A stretch of DNA of 64,000 nucleotides from Mesorhizobium sp. M2E.F.Ca.ET.219.01.1.1 (GTDB lineage: Bacteria; Pseudomonadota; Alphaproteobacteria; Rhizobiales; Rhizobiaceae). The stretch is from NCBI RefSeq assembly GCF_004016445.2, contig NZ_SADT02000008.1, forward strand, positions 186,001 through 250,000, given 5' to 3'. A model generated the notes under the pieces. It saw only the letters and a list, made by a program, of their open reading frames with translations, had not been told where the DNA came from and did not search any database. This document shows, piece by piece, positions 27,818 through 36,819 of the stretch (its first letter is position 1; each line of letters begins with the position of its first letter). Both the position numbers and the translations under genes were made by a program.

Positions 27818-28879
27818 ATGGCGCAACTTTCGATAAGATCGGTCTCGAAATCCTATGGCGCGGTCCAGGTGCTGGACGACGTCTCGGTCGAGGTGGAGGA
27901 GGGGTCCTTCGTCGTGCTGCTCGGCCCGTCCGGCTGCGGGAAGTCGACGCTGCTCCACGCGGTGGCCGGCCTCAACCCGATCGACTCCGGCACGATCGTC
28001 ATCGGCGACCGCAACGTCACCAACTTGCCGGCGCGGGACCGCGACGTGGCAATGGTCTTCCAGTCCTATGCCCTTTACCCGACCATGACGGTGGCGCAGA
28101 ACATCGCCTTCCCGTTGAAGATGCGTGGCCTCGATCGCAGGACATCCGATGAGAAGGTCGCGGGCGTCGCGCGCCTGCTGCAGATCGAGCCGCTGCTGGC
28201 GCGGCTGCCGCGCGAGCTGTCCGGCGGCCAGCGCCAGCGCGTCGCCATCGGCCGGGCGCTGGTGCGCGATCCGCGTCTTTTCCTCTTCGACGAGCCACTG
28301 TCGAACCTCGACGCGGCACTTCGCACCGAGCTTCGGGCCGAGATCAAGCGCCTGCATCAGTCGATCCGCCGCACCATGGTCTATGTCACGCATGACCAGA
28401 CCGAGGCGCTGACGCTCGCCGATAAGATCGTCGTCCTGAAGGCCGGCCGCATTGAGCAGACCGGTACGCCGCTGTCGCTTTATGACGATCCCGACAACGC
28501 CTTCGTCGCCGGCTTCATCGGCACGCCGCGCATGAACTTCCTCAAGGCGGTCGTCGTGGACGACGGCAAGGCGCTGACAACCGGCGAGGCGAGAGTGGAC
28601 ATCTCGCATCTCAAAACAAAGCTGGAGAACGGCAAAACGGTGACTCTGGGCATCAGGCCGGAACATCTCGACGAAAAGCAGGGCGTTGCGCTGCCGCTTG
28701 CCGTGGACGTCACCGAGCGCCTGGGCTCGACCTCCTATGTGCATGGCGCGCTGCCGAGTGGCGAGACCGTCGTCGCTGAACGCCGCGAGGACCAGCCCCG
28801 CTTCGGCGAGACCATCACGCTGCGCTTTAAGCCCGGGCTCGCCCGCGTCTTCGATGGAGACGGAAACCGTATTCGCTGA
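27818..28879 (+). CDS. Sugar ABC transporter ATP-binding protein (UgpC/MsmX-type)
   Basis: A 353-residue ATPase. Walker A GPSGCGKST is near residues 37-45, Q-loop VFQSYALYPTMT follows, and the signature LSGGQRQRVAIGRALVRDPRLFLFDEPLSNLD runs at about 135-166, broken here only for description. The switch histidine is in YVTHDQTEA. A C-terminal OB-fold region (about 240-353, RPEHLDEKQGV) is typical of MalK-like subunits. It starts 7 nt after the permease gene and closes the transporter operon. Confidence 0.88.
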   Translation: MAQLSIRSVSKSYGAVQVLDDVSVEVEEGSFVVLLGPSGCGKSTLLHAVAGLNPIDSGTIVIGDRNVTNLPARDRDVAMVFQSYALYPTMTVAQNIAFPLKMRGLDRRTSDEKVAGVARLLQIEPLLARLPRELSGGQRQRVAIGRALVRDPRLFLFDEPLSNLDAALRTELRAEIKRLHQSIRRTMVYVTHDQTEALTLADKIVVLKAGRIEQTGTPLSLYDDPDNAFVAGFIGTPRMNFLKAVVVDDGKALTTGEARVDISHLKTKLENGKTVTLGIRPEHLDEKQGVALPLAVDVTERLGSTSYVHGALPSGETVVAERREDQPRFGETITLRFKPGLARVFDGDGNRIR

Positions 28880-29517
28880 CGCCCCTGCCCCAGCTTGCAC
28901 ACAGTTAAGTTCCCAAGGGAAAGGGGCGGGTTTTCTGGTCTACGCCACCCGAAACCGGACTGTCTGTTCACGGCCCCAGAGCACGCATGAGAGCTTTGCG
29001 CCTCATGCGCGAACCCGCATCGTGGAAGGGACGCCTCGTTCTGAGATGGCGCGACAGGCATTGGTCTGAGCAGGTAACTGCAGCCGCCTACGCTCTGAAA
29101 AGCCCGTCGCCTTCCAAGCGCCTGCTGGAATTTACTCGAAACATTCGGAACAGGGCTGTCAGGGAGCTTAAGAGCCACGGCCGGCGAGGTTTTGCAAATC
29201 GGCGAGGAGGCTTGTAGGAGCCCCGGCGGCTCACCAGCCGTCCGGGGCTTTGGCATGTACGCTGTACCAGGCATGTCCAATATGAGCCTGCGCTAATATC
29301 GTGAACGAATAGTGAATTCGGACCTCACACCTTGCCGCTTGCGCGCTGCGGCCGGCAAGGGGGAGCTACGCCGCGGCTCGAGTCCGACGATGCTGTATGA
29401 TTCATCAGTTGTCAGCCGCGCCCTTGCCCGCCTTGCTCTTCGCGGCCTCCGGTTGCTGCCCCGCAATCTGGGTCGGGAACGAAAGAGAAGGAGCGCGACA
29501 GTGCGCGATGGCGAAAC
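28880..29517. other. Intergenic region at the presumed left edge of the mobile backbone
   Basis: No secure gene. A plus-strand frame of 76 codons (28987-29217) ends 1 nt before an intrinsic-terminator-like hairpin, which gives it slight support, but its product resembles nothing known. Positions 28943-28979 resemble 19642-19676. From about 29300 the sequence leads into the Toprim gene without a clear integrase, tRNA or attachment site. Confidence 0.4.
29219..29252 (+). terminator. Rho-independent terminator-like hairpin
   Basis: AGCCCCGGCGGCT (29219-29231), loop CACC, then AGCCGTCCGGGGCT (29236-29249) pair over 13 bp with one bulged base, followed by a short T run. It would end rightward transcription from the sugar transporter operon before the mobile backbone. 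Confidence 0.6.
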
Positions 29518-30471
29518 ATGGAAAAAGCAGAACTGGAAGAGCTGAAAGAGAAGGTGCCCTGCGCCGCGGTGCTTGAGCATCTAGGATTCGCGCCGGACCG
29601 CAAGGAGAGCACGCGCAAGGCAAGGAAATATCGCCGCGAGGCGGCGATCATCATCGTCATTCATGACGGCAAGGGCTGGTTCGACCCGCTCTCCGACGGC
29701 AAGGGCGATGTCTTCCGCCTCGTAGAGCATCTCGAAGGCGTGCCTTTCGTCGAGGCCATGAATGAAGTCGCCGGCCTCGTCGGATTTGTGCCGGCCGAGA
29801 ATGTCCGGGATCGGGAAACCCGCGACCGGCAGCCCGATCTTTCGGTTCCGGAACGCTGGCGGGCGAGGCGCAAGCCGTGGCGCAGCTCGGCGACTTGGCG
29901 CTATCTTAGTGACACCCGCCATCTTCCCGAATCCGTTCTCCGGGCTGCGATCGCTGCGGACATCCTGCGTGAAGGCCCGCATGGCAGCATGTGGGCAGCA
30001 CATGTCGATGCCGACGGCGCCGTTGCCGGATGGGAGGAGCGCGGCCCGGACTGGCGCGGCTTCGCCACCGGCGGCGCCAAGGTGCTGTTTAGGCTCGGCC
30101 ATGACGGGGCGCTTCGCCTCTGCGTGACCGAGGCGGCGATAGACGCCATGAGCCTCGCCGCGTTCGAGGGCCTTCGCCCCGACACGCTCTATCTCAGCAC
30201 CGGAGGCGGCTGGTCGCCGGCGACGGACGCGGCGATCCGGGCGCTCGCCGTCAGGCCCGGAGGCCAGCTTGTCGCCGCCACTGACAACAACAAGCAGGGC
30301 GACGTTTATGCTTGCAGGCTTCTCGCCCTTGCCGAGGAGGCCGGATGCCGCGGTGAGCGATTGCACCCTGTTGCCGAGGATTGGAACGCCGATCTGAAAG
30401 CAATGGAGGAAGCCAGAGGAAAGGAGGAGAGAGGCCGACTGCCGCATGCCCGACGGCCGCGTCAAGGGTGA
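29518..30471 (+). CDS. DUF3991/Toprim-domain protein (primase-like)
   Basis: A 317-residue protein of the plasmid-associated DUF3991-Toprim type. The N-terminal part (about 10-95) resembles a CHC2-like primase zinc-binding domain that lacks its cysteines (LEHLGFAPD, WFDPLSDGKGDVFRLVEHLEG). The C-terminal Toprim-like core (about 190-285) has acidic residues Glu205 and Asp209 (VTEAAIDAMSLA) and Asp256 (AATDNNKQGD). It probably acts on DNA during element replication or transfer, perhaps as a primase or nicking enzyme. It opens the backbone and is followed by a nested hairpin. Confidence 0.75.
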   Translation: MEKAELEELKEKVPCAAVLEHLGFAPDRKESTRKARKYRREAAIIIVIHDGKGWFDPLSDGKGDVFRLVEHLEGVPFVEAMNEVAGLVGFVPAENVRDRETRDRQPDLSVPERWRARRKPWRSSATWRYLSDTRHLPESVLRAAIAADILREGPHGSMWAAHVDADGAVAGWEERGPDWRGFATGGAKVLFRLGHDGALRLCVTEAAIDAMSLAAFEGLRPDTLYLSTGGGWSPATDAAIRALAVRPGGQLVAATDNNKQGDVYACRLLALAEEAGCRGERLHPVAEDWNADLKAMEEARGKEERGRLPHARRPRQG

Positions 30472-30500
30472 CGCTCCGCCCGGCTGCGCCGGCCCTTGAC
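30461..30500 (+). terminator. Nested hairpin at the 3' end of the Toprim gene
   Basis: GTCAAGGG (30461-30468) pairs with CCCTTGAC (30493-30500) and encloses CCGGC-TGC-GCCGG (30479-30491). It overlaps the Toprim stop codon. There is no T tract, so it may stabilise mRNA or attenuate rather than terminate. Confidence 0.4.
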
Positions 30501-30610
30501 CCGCCCGGTCGGAGAGGCGGCTGCAGGGAGGGGTCCGGAAGGGCTGAAGATGATGGTGATCCGCGAGGGACCAACCGCGCTCCGGCCCGCAACTGGCCAA
30601 GGAGCCTCCC

Positions 30611-31213
30611 ATGACCCTTCAGTCCTCCATCCGCAAGATCTACCAGGGCGTCGCCGACCGTCGGCAGATGTATCGCCTGTTCGATCGCCATGCCCAGCGG
30701 CCCAATCGCTGGGAGAATGACGACAGCGCGCTGTTCATCGGCGAATGGTTCGAGATAGCTCGCGCCGAGCACGATTACATGCTCGACATCCTGCCGCCGC
30801 TCTGGATGTGCGGGGACATGTTCGCGCTGCGTGAGTTCCTTACCGAGAGCGTCACCAGCGTGTTCTACACGATGCGCATCGACGGCAGGGCGCGCTATTT
30901 CCATGCCTATTGCGACCTATCTCAGGCCTGCTCCCGGGTCGAGACGCGCGACGTCATCGTCGAGCGCGAGTCCTGGCCGGTTAAGGCGATGACGCGTGAG
31001 GAGCGTCTCGAGCACATCTGGAGCGCCACGCACGATGAGTATCGGGGCTATGCCGGTGAGCGCTTTGTGCCCGAGCACCGCGGCAAACGAACCCTCCTCG
31101 TCTATGGCCCGGCGCGGACCGAGCTCAAGCTGCTTGAGGATCTCACCGACGACGAGATTGCAGCCAAGCTGCCGGTGCATCTCAGGCACCTTCCCGCGAA
31201 GACCGCGGCGTGA
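30611..31213 (+). CDS. DUF1419-family protein
   Basis: A 200-residue cytoplasmic protein I recognise as DUF1419, a family almost confined to alphaproteobacterial plasmids and ICEs. It begins MTLQSSIRKIYQGVADRRQMYRLF-like and is rich in aromatic and charged residues, with no membrane segment, signal or catalytic motif that I can identify. AAGGAG lies 7 nt before the ATG. It is followed 11 nt later by the DUF3085 gene. Function unknown; conserved linkage suggests an accessory role in maintenance or transfer. Confidence 0.7.
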   Translation: MTLQSSIRKIYQGVADRRQMYRLFDRHAQRPNRWENDDSALFIGEWFEIARAEHDYMLDILPPLWMCGDMFALREFLTESVTSVFYTMRIDGRARYFHAYCDLSQACSRVETRDVIVERESWPVKAMTREERLEHIWSATHDEYRGYAGERFVPEHRGKRTLLVYGPARTELKLLEDLTDDEIAAKLPVHLRHLPAKTAA

Positions 31214-31224
31214 GGGGAGCGGCG

Positions 31225-31623
31225 ATGTTTACCTTTCCCATTGTCGCCGTCCGCAAAGTCATCGACCGCGGCATTGCCGATGCCGCCGTCAATCGCGGCT
31301 TCCGAAATCCCTACTACGGCACGCGCCCCGGCGAGGGCGAGAAGTCGGGCCTGTGGCTGGTCGGCGACCAGGGCGTCTACATCATGTCCAACGGCAAGCT
31401 CGCGGAAGGCTCCCGCGCGCTCGTCGTCTATGCCGAGCAGTGCCATCCCAAGGGCGACTTCGACTGGTGGGACTACAAACGCCGCCACTTCGGCGCGGAT
31501 GACGGCATCGAGTTCATCGAAGCCGAGCGGCTGATCCCGCTCGTCGACCGCAACTATGGTGCCACCCACCTAAACGTTGAGCTCACCGAGACCGACATCG
31601 CGCTCTCGCTGATCACCCGCTGA
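31225..31623 (+). CDS. DUF3085-family protein
   Basis: A 132-residue protein of the DUF3085 family, with the conserved FRNPYYGTRPGEGEKSGLWLVGDQGVYIMSNG region at about residues 25-57, broken only by a few variable positions. Family members occur on rhizobial plasmids beside DUF1419 and the methylase-helicase, exactly as here. No catalytic motif is evident. ATG 31225 follows GAGGGGAG at good spacing; a GTG at 31210 is less likely. Confidence 0.72.
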   Translation: MFTFPIVAVRKVIDRGIADAAVNRGFRNPYYGTRPGEGEKSGLWLVGDQGVYIMSNGKLAEGSRALVVYAEQCHPKGDFDWWDYKRRHFGADDGIEFIEAERLIPLVDRNYGATHLNVELTETDIALSLITR

Positions 31624-31648
31624 CCTTCCCAAACCCCCACCGCGACCA

Positions 31649-31670
31649 CCGGCCGATCCTGCTCGGCCGG
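31649..31670 (+). promoter_or_regulatory. Leader hairpin upstream of the methylase-helicase gene
   Basis: CCGGCCGA-TCCTGC-TCGGCCGG makes a perfect 8-bp stem between the DUF3085 gene and the AAGGAG ribosome-binding site of the next gene. Similar hairpins precede several other backbone genes (42182, 50711, 51169, 52924). Confidence 0.5.
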
Positions 31671-31703
31671 GCTCACGCGCGACCTCACCCAAGGAGAATT
31701 CCC

Positions 31704-34700
31704 ATGCCCAGCGACGATCCCTTCACGCTCGATCTTCTCGGCAATACTGCATTGTCGTCTGGTCTCGGCCTCGGCGTCACCGCCTTCGGCAGCGCCGACG
31801 AGCCGGAGAACGGGCAAAGCGCGGTCCTAGCAGAGACGGCTCGACCAGCGGGGCTCGGCCCGGATACCGCCGCCACCCCGCGCCCGCCCCATGCTAAAGA
31901 TGGCCGCAGGGAGAACTTCATTCTCGCCGGCGACCGAGGCCTCGCCAAAGGTTGGAAGCGGCGGGCCCAGGACAACATCGACGCCATTCGCCTTGCCGCC
32001 GAGATTGAGGCCGCCAATCGGCCGGCGACGCCAGAGGAACAGGCGCGGCTCATCCGCTTCACAGGCTTCGGTGCCTCCGAGCTTGCCAATGCCGTGTTCC
32101 GGCGCGCCGGCCAAGACGGCCTCCGATCCGGCTGGGATGAAATCGGCGCCGAACTTGAAGTGACGGTGCCGCGCCATGAATACGCCTCGCTCGCCCGCTG
32201 CACTCAGTATGCGCACTTCACGCCGGAGTTCATTGTAAAAGCGATGTGGTGGGGCCTGCAGCGCCTAGGCTGGCGTGGAGGCAAGGTGCTTGAACCCGGC
32301 ATCGGCACCGGCCTGTTTCCGGCACTCATGCCCGCGACCCTGCGCGCTGCGTCCCACGTCACCGGTGTCGAGCTCGATCCGGTGACGGCGCGCATCGCCC
32401 GCCTGCTGCAGCCGCGCGCACGTATCGTCAATGCGGACTTCGCCCGCGCCGACCTTCCGGCCTCATTCGACCTTGCCATCGGCAATCCGCCCTTCTCAGA
32501 TCGCACTGTGCGCTCGGACCGCATGTATCGGTCGATGGGGTTGCGCCTGCACGACTATTTCATCGCGCGATCCATTGACCTTCTGAAGTCTGGCGGTCTC
32601 GCGGCGTTCGTGACCAGCGCGGGCACGATGGATAAGGCGGACAGCTCGGCGCGCGAGCATATCGCGAAGTCCGCCGATCTCGTCGCCGCCATCCGCCTGC
32701 CGGAGGGCAGCTTGCGGCAGGACGCCGGCACCGACGTCGTGGTCGACATTCTCTTTTTCCGCAAGCGCAAGCCCGGCGAGGCCGAAGGCGATGCCGGCTG
32801 GCTCGAAATCGACGAGGTCCGCCCAGCCGATCGCGACGATAGCGCGATCCGCGTGAACCGCTGGTTCGCGAGGCACTCCGATTTCGTGCTCGGCAGCCAC
32901 GCCACGAAGTCCGGTCCCTTCGGCGATACTTACACCTGTCTGCCGCGCCAAGGCGCCGATCTCGGGCAGACTCTTTCCGAAGCGATCTCTCTTCTTCCGG
33001 AAGCGATCTATGACGGCGAGCCCGAGGTCATTGATCGCGACGCCGACGACAGCGTCGATGCCATCGACGCGCTTCGTCCTGACGAGATCGCTATCCGCGA
33101 GGGCAGCTACTTCATCGCCAAGAACACGGCCCTGATGCAGATGGTCGACGGCGCGCCTGTGACCATCACTGTGCGCAAGGGGCGCGGCGCCCACGGCGTG
33201 CCGGACAAGCACGCCCGCATCATCCGCAAGCTGATCCCGATCCGCGACGCTGTGCGCGAGGTTCTCAAGTCGCAGGAATTCGATCGGCCGTGGAAGTCGG
33301 CGCAGGTCAAGCTGCGGATCGCCTGGTCGAACTTCGTGCGCGCCTTCGGGCCCATCAACACCACGGCGGTGTCGACCAGCGAGGACCCGGAGACCGGTGA
33401 GATGCGCGAGACGCATCGCCGGCCGAACCTGCAGCCCTTCCTCGACGATCCCGATTGCTGGCTGGTCGCCTCGATCGAGGACTACGATATCGAGACCAAT
33501 ACGGCGCGGCCCGGGCCGATCTTCACCGAGCGGGTCATCGCCCCACCATCGGCGCCGATCATCACTTGCGCCGCCGATGCATTGGCCGTGGTGCTCAACG
33601 AGCGCGGCCATGTCGACATCGAACACATAGCCGAGCTGCTTCATGACGATGTGGATTCCGTCATCACCGAACTGGGCGACGCCATCTTCAGCGATCCCGA
33701 GAGCGGCGGATGGCAGACGGCCGACGCCTATCTTTCCGGTCAGGTCCGCGACAAGCTCAAGGTGGCGCAAGCCGCCGCCGCTCTCGATTCCCTCTTCGAG
33801 CGCAATGTCCGAGCGCTCGTCGCCGTCCAGCCGGCCGACCTCGGCCCCTCTGACATCACCGCCCGTCTTGGCGCGCCGTGGATTTCGGCTGCCGACGTCG
33901 TCGCCTTCGTGAAAGAAACCATGGGCGCCGAGATCCGCATCCATCACATGCCCGAGCTCGCCTCGTGGACGGTCGAGGCCCGGCAGCTCGGCTACATGGC
34001 GGCCGGCACGTCGGAATGGGGCACTGGGCGCCGTCATGCCGGCGAGCTCATTGCCGATGCACTGAACAGCCGCGTGCCGCAGATCTTCGACACCATCAAA
34101 GACGGGGACAGCGAACGGCGAGTGCTCAACGTCGTCGATACGGAGGCAGCCAAGGAGAAGCTCGCCAAGATCAAGACGGCGTTCCAGACCTGGATCTGGT
34201 CCGATGCCGATCGGACCGACCGGCTGGCGCGGGTCTATAATGACCGCTTCAACAATATCGCGCCCCGGCACTTCAACGGGGACCACCTGCAGCTTCCGGG
34301 CGCCTCTGGCGCCTTTTCTCTTTATCGACACCAGAAGCGCGGCGTCTGGCGCATTGTCTCGGCGGGCTCGACCTACCTCGCCCATGCGGTCGGCGCGGGC
34401 AAGACGATGACTGTTGCCGCCGCCGTCATGGAGCAGAAACGGCTCGGCCTGATTGCCAAGGCAATGTTGGTCGTGCCCGGCCATTGCCTTGCGCAGGCGG
34501 CCCGCGAGTTCCTGGCGCTTTATCCGACGGCGCGAATCCTGGTCGCTGACGAGATCAACTTCACCAAAGACAAGCGGCACCGATTCGTGTCGCGGGCCGC
34601 GACCGCGACTTGGGACGCCATCATCATCACTCATTCGGCTTTCCGCTTCATCGGCGTGCCGTCCGCCTTCGAGCAGCAGATGATTCACGACGAGCTGGAG

Positions 34701-36818
34701 CTCTATGAATCGTTGCTCACCAAGGTCGAGAGCGGTGACCGCGTATCGCGCAAGCGCCTCGAGCGGCTGAAGGAAGGCCTCCAGGAACGGCTGGAGTCGT
34801 TGGCGACCCGCAAGGATGACCTGCTGACGATCTCCGAGATCGGCGTCGATCAGATCATCGTCGACGAGGCGCAGGAGTTCCGCAAGCTCTCCTTCGCCAC
34901 GAACATGTCGACGCTCAAGGGCATCGATCCGAACGGCTCGCAGCGCGCCTGGGACCTCTATGTAAAATCGTGTTTCACTGAGACCAAGAACCCGGGTCGT
35001 GCGCTCGTACTCGCTTCCGGCACCCCGATCACAAACACGCTCGGCGAAATGTTCTCGGTGCAGCGATATCTCGGCTATGCCGCGCTCGCCGACCGGGGCC
35101 TGCACGAGTTCGACGCCTGGGCATCGACCTTCGGCGATGTCACCACCGAGCTCGAGCTGCAGCCCAACGGCAAGTACAAGCCGGTCACGCGCTTCGCGAC
35201 CTTCGTCAACGTCCCCGAGCTCATCGCCATGTTCCGCTCCTTCGCGGACGTGGTTATGCCCGAGGATTTGCGCGACTACGTCAGGGTGCCGGCGCTATCG
35301 ACCGGCGCGCGGCAGATCAGGACCTCGAGGCCCTCCGCTGCCTTCAAGCGCTACCAGGTCCTGCTCGATGCCCGGATCAAGGCGATCGAGCAACGCGATC
35401 GGCCGCCCGAACCCGGCGACGACATCCTGCTCTCTGTCATCACCGACGGCCGCCACGCGGCGATCGACCTGCGCCTCGTCGATCTCGACAGTGACAACGA
35501 GCCGGACAACAAGCTCAACGAGCTCATCGGCAACGCCTTCCGCATATGGCAGGAGACTGCCGGCAACGCCTATGTCCGTCCTGATGGCAAGCGCTTCGAG
35601 CTGACGGGTGCTGTCCAAATGATCTTCTCCGATCTCGGCACGGTCAGCGTCGAGAAGACGCGCGGCTTCTCCGCCTATCGCTGGATCCGCGACGAGCTGG
35701 TTCGTCTCGGCGTGCCGGCGTCGGAAATCGCCTTCATGCAGGATTTCAAGAAGTCGGAGGCCAAGCAGCGGCTGTTCGGCGATGTTCGCGCTGGCAAGGT
35801 CCGTTTCCTGATCGGCTCGTCCGACACGATGGGCACCGGCGTCAATGCGCAGCTCCGCCTCAAGGCCTTGCACCATCTCGACGTGCCCTGGCTCCCCTCA
35901 CAGATCGAGCAGCGGGAAGGTCGCATCCTGCGGCAGGGCAACCAGCATGATGCCGTCGACATCTTCGCCTATGCCACCGAAGGCTCGATGGACGCGCAGA
36001 TGTGGCAGAACAACGAACGCAAGGCCCGCTTCATTGCCGCAGCTCTGTCGGGCGACACCTCGATCCGCCGGCTCGAGGACCTCGGTGAAGGGCAGGCCAA
36101 TCAGTTCGCCATGGCCAAGGCAATTGCCTCGGGGGACCCGCGCCTGATGCAGAAGGCTGGCCTCGAAGGCGACATCGCCCGGCTCGAACGCCTGCGCGCC
36201 GCGCATCAGGACGATCAGTTCGCCATCCGCCGGCAGATCCGCGACGCCGAACGCGACATCGAATATTCGACTCGACGTAGCGGCGAGATCGGTCAAGACC
36301 TGGACCGTCTGACCCCGACGACGGGCGAGGCGTTCCGCATGACCGTGGGGGACGAGACTTTCGCCGAGCGCAAGCTGGCCGGGCGTGCGCTGATGAAGGA
36401 GATCCTAACGCTGGTCCAGCTCCAACACCCCGGCGACTCCATCATCGCGACGATCGGCGGCTTCGAGCTGAAACTTTCCGGGGAGCGCTTTGGCCAGAAC
36501 GGTTATCGCTATTCCACTGTGTGGCTGCGCGCCGGCGCCGAGACCGAGATCGAACTACCGGTCACCACCACGCCGCTCGGCGCGATCGCCCGGCTGGAAC
36601 ATGTTCTCGGCGCCTTCGAAGATGAACGGGCGCGCTATCGACATCACCTCTCTGACGCGCAGCAGCGCCTGGCGTCCTATCGTATGCGCGAGGGTGGCAC
36701 GTTCGCCTTCTCGGATGAGCTGGCCGAGAAGCGCCGGCAGCTTGCCGAGATCGAGAAGTCGCTTGCCGCCGACGTCGATGGTGCGAGGCCCGAGGATACG
36801 CGGGCGACAGCCGCGTAG
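31704..36818 (+). CDS. Adenine-methyltransferase/superfamily 2 helicase fusion protein
   Basis: A 1704-residue protein. An N6-adenine methyltransferase module lies at about residues 150-350, with the SAM-binding LEPGIGTGLFPAL and catalytic NPPF starting at Asn261. A helicase module follows, with P-loop HAVGAGKTMT (Lys900), DEAQ box VDEAQEF (Asp1054), motif III ASGTPITNTLGE and motif VI EQREGRILRQGNQ (Arg1407). The C-terminus is a coiled-coil-like stretch (about 1490-1700). The layout recalls phage P1 DarB and plasmid anti-restriction proteins. It may modify or remodel the incoming single strand during transfer. Related large proteins are standard on rhizobial conjugative elements. Confidence 0.82.
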   Translation: MPSDDPFTLDLLGNTALSSGLGLGVTAFGSADEPENGQSAVLAETARPAGLGPDTAATPRPPHAKDGRRENFILAGDRGLAKGWKRRAQDNIDAIRLAAEIEAANRPATPEEQARLIRFTGFGASELANAVFRRAGQDGLRSGWDEIGAELEVTVPRHEYASLARCTQYAHFTPEFIVKAMWWGLQRLGWRGGKVLEPGIGTGLFPALMPATLRAASHVTGVELDPVTARIARLLQPRARIVNADFARADLPASFDLAIGNPPFSDRTVRSDRMYRSMGLRLHDYFIARSIDLLKSGGLAAFVTSAGTMDKADSSAREHIAKSADLVAAIRLPEGSLRQDAGTDVVVDILFFRKRKPGEAEGDAGWLEIDEVRPADRDDSAIRVNRWFARHSDFVLGSHATKSGPFGDTYTCLPRQGADLGQTLSEAISLLPEAIYDGEPEVIDRDADDSVDAIDALRPDEIAIREGSYFIAKNTALMQMVDGAPVTITVRKGRGAHGVPDKHARIIRKLIPIRDAVREVLKSQEFDRPWKSAQVKLRIAWSNFVRAFGPINTTAVSTSEDPETGEMRETHRRPNLQPFLDDPDCWLVASIEDYDIETNTARPGPIFTERVIAPPSAPIITCAADALAVVLNERGHVDIEHIAELLHDDVDSVITELGDAIFSDPESGGWQTADAYLSGQVRDKLKVAQAAAALDSLFERNVRALVAVQPADLGPSDITARLGAPWISAADVVAFVKETMGAEIRIHHMPELASWTVEARQLGYMAAGTSEWGTGRRHAGELIADALNSRVPQIFDTIKDGDSERRVLNVVDTEAAKEKLAKIKTAFQTWIWSDADRTDRLARVYNDRFNNIAPRHFNGDHLQLPGASGAFSLYRHQKRGVWRIVSAGSTYLAHAVGAGKTMTVAAAVMEQKRLGLIAKAMLVVPGHCLAQAAREFLALYPTARILVADEINFTKDKRHRFVSRAATATWDAIIITHSAFRFIGVPSAFEQQMIHDELELYESLLTKVESGDRVSRKRLERLKEGLQERLESLATRKDDLLTISEIGVDQIIVDEAQEFRKLSFATNMSTLKGIDPNGSQRAWDLYVKSCFTETKNPGRALVLASGTPITNTLGEMFSVQRYLGYAALADRGLHEFDAWASTFGDVTTELELQPNGKYKPVTRFATFVNVPELIAMFRSFADVVMPEDLRDYVRVPALSTGARQIRTSRPSAAFKRYQVLLDARIKAIEQRDRPPEPGDDILLSVITDGRHAAIDLRLVDLDSDNEPDNKLNELIGNAFRIWQETAGNAYVRPDGKRFELTGAVQMIFSDLGTVSVEKTRGFSAYRWIRDELVRLGVPASEIAFMQDFKKSEAKQRLFGDVRAGKVRFLIGSSDTMGTGVNAQLRLKALHHLDVPWLPSQIEQREGRILRQGNQHDAVDIFAYATEGSMDAQMWQNNERKARFIAAALSGDTSIRRLEDLGEGQANQFAMAKAIASGDPRLMQKAGLEGDIARLERLRAAHQDDQFAIRRQIRDAERDIEYSTRRSGEIGQDLDRLTPTTGEAFRMTVGDETFAERKLAGRALMKEILTLVQLQHPGDSIIATIGGFELKLSGERFGQNGYRYSTVWLRAGAETEIELPVTTTPLGAIARLEHVLGAFEDERARYRHHLSDAQQRLASYRMREGGTFAFSDELAEKRRQLAEIEKSLAADVDGARPEDTRATAA

Positions 36819-36819
36819 A

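Noticed and set aside
29340..29400. Possible tRNA T-arm near GGCTCGAGTCC
   Set aside because: No acceptor, D or anticodon arm can be paired around it.
32496..35105. An 869-codon open frame on the minus strand
   Set aside because: It is fully inside and antisense to the methyltransferase-helicase gene and has no recognisable domain.
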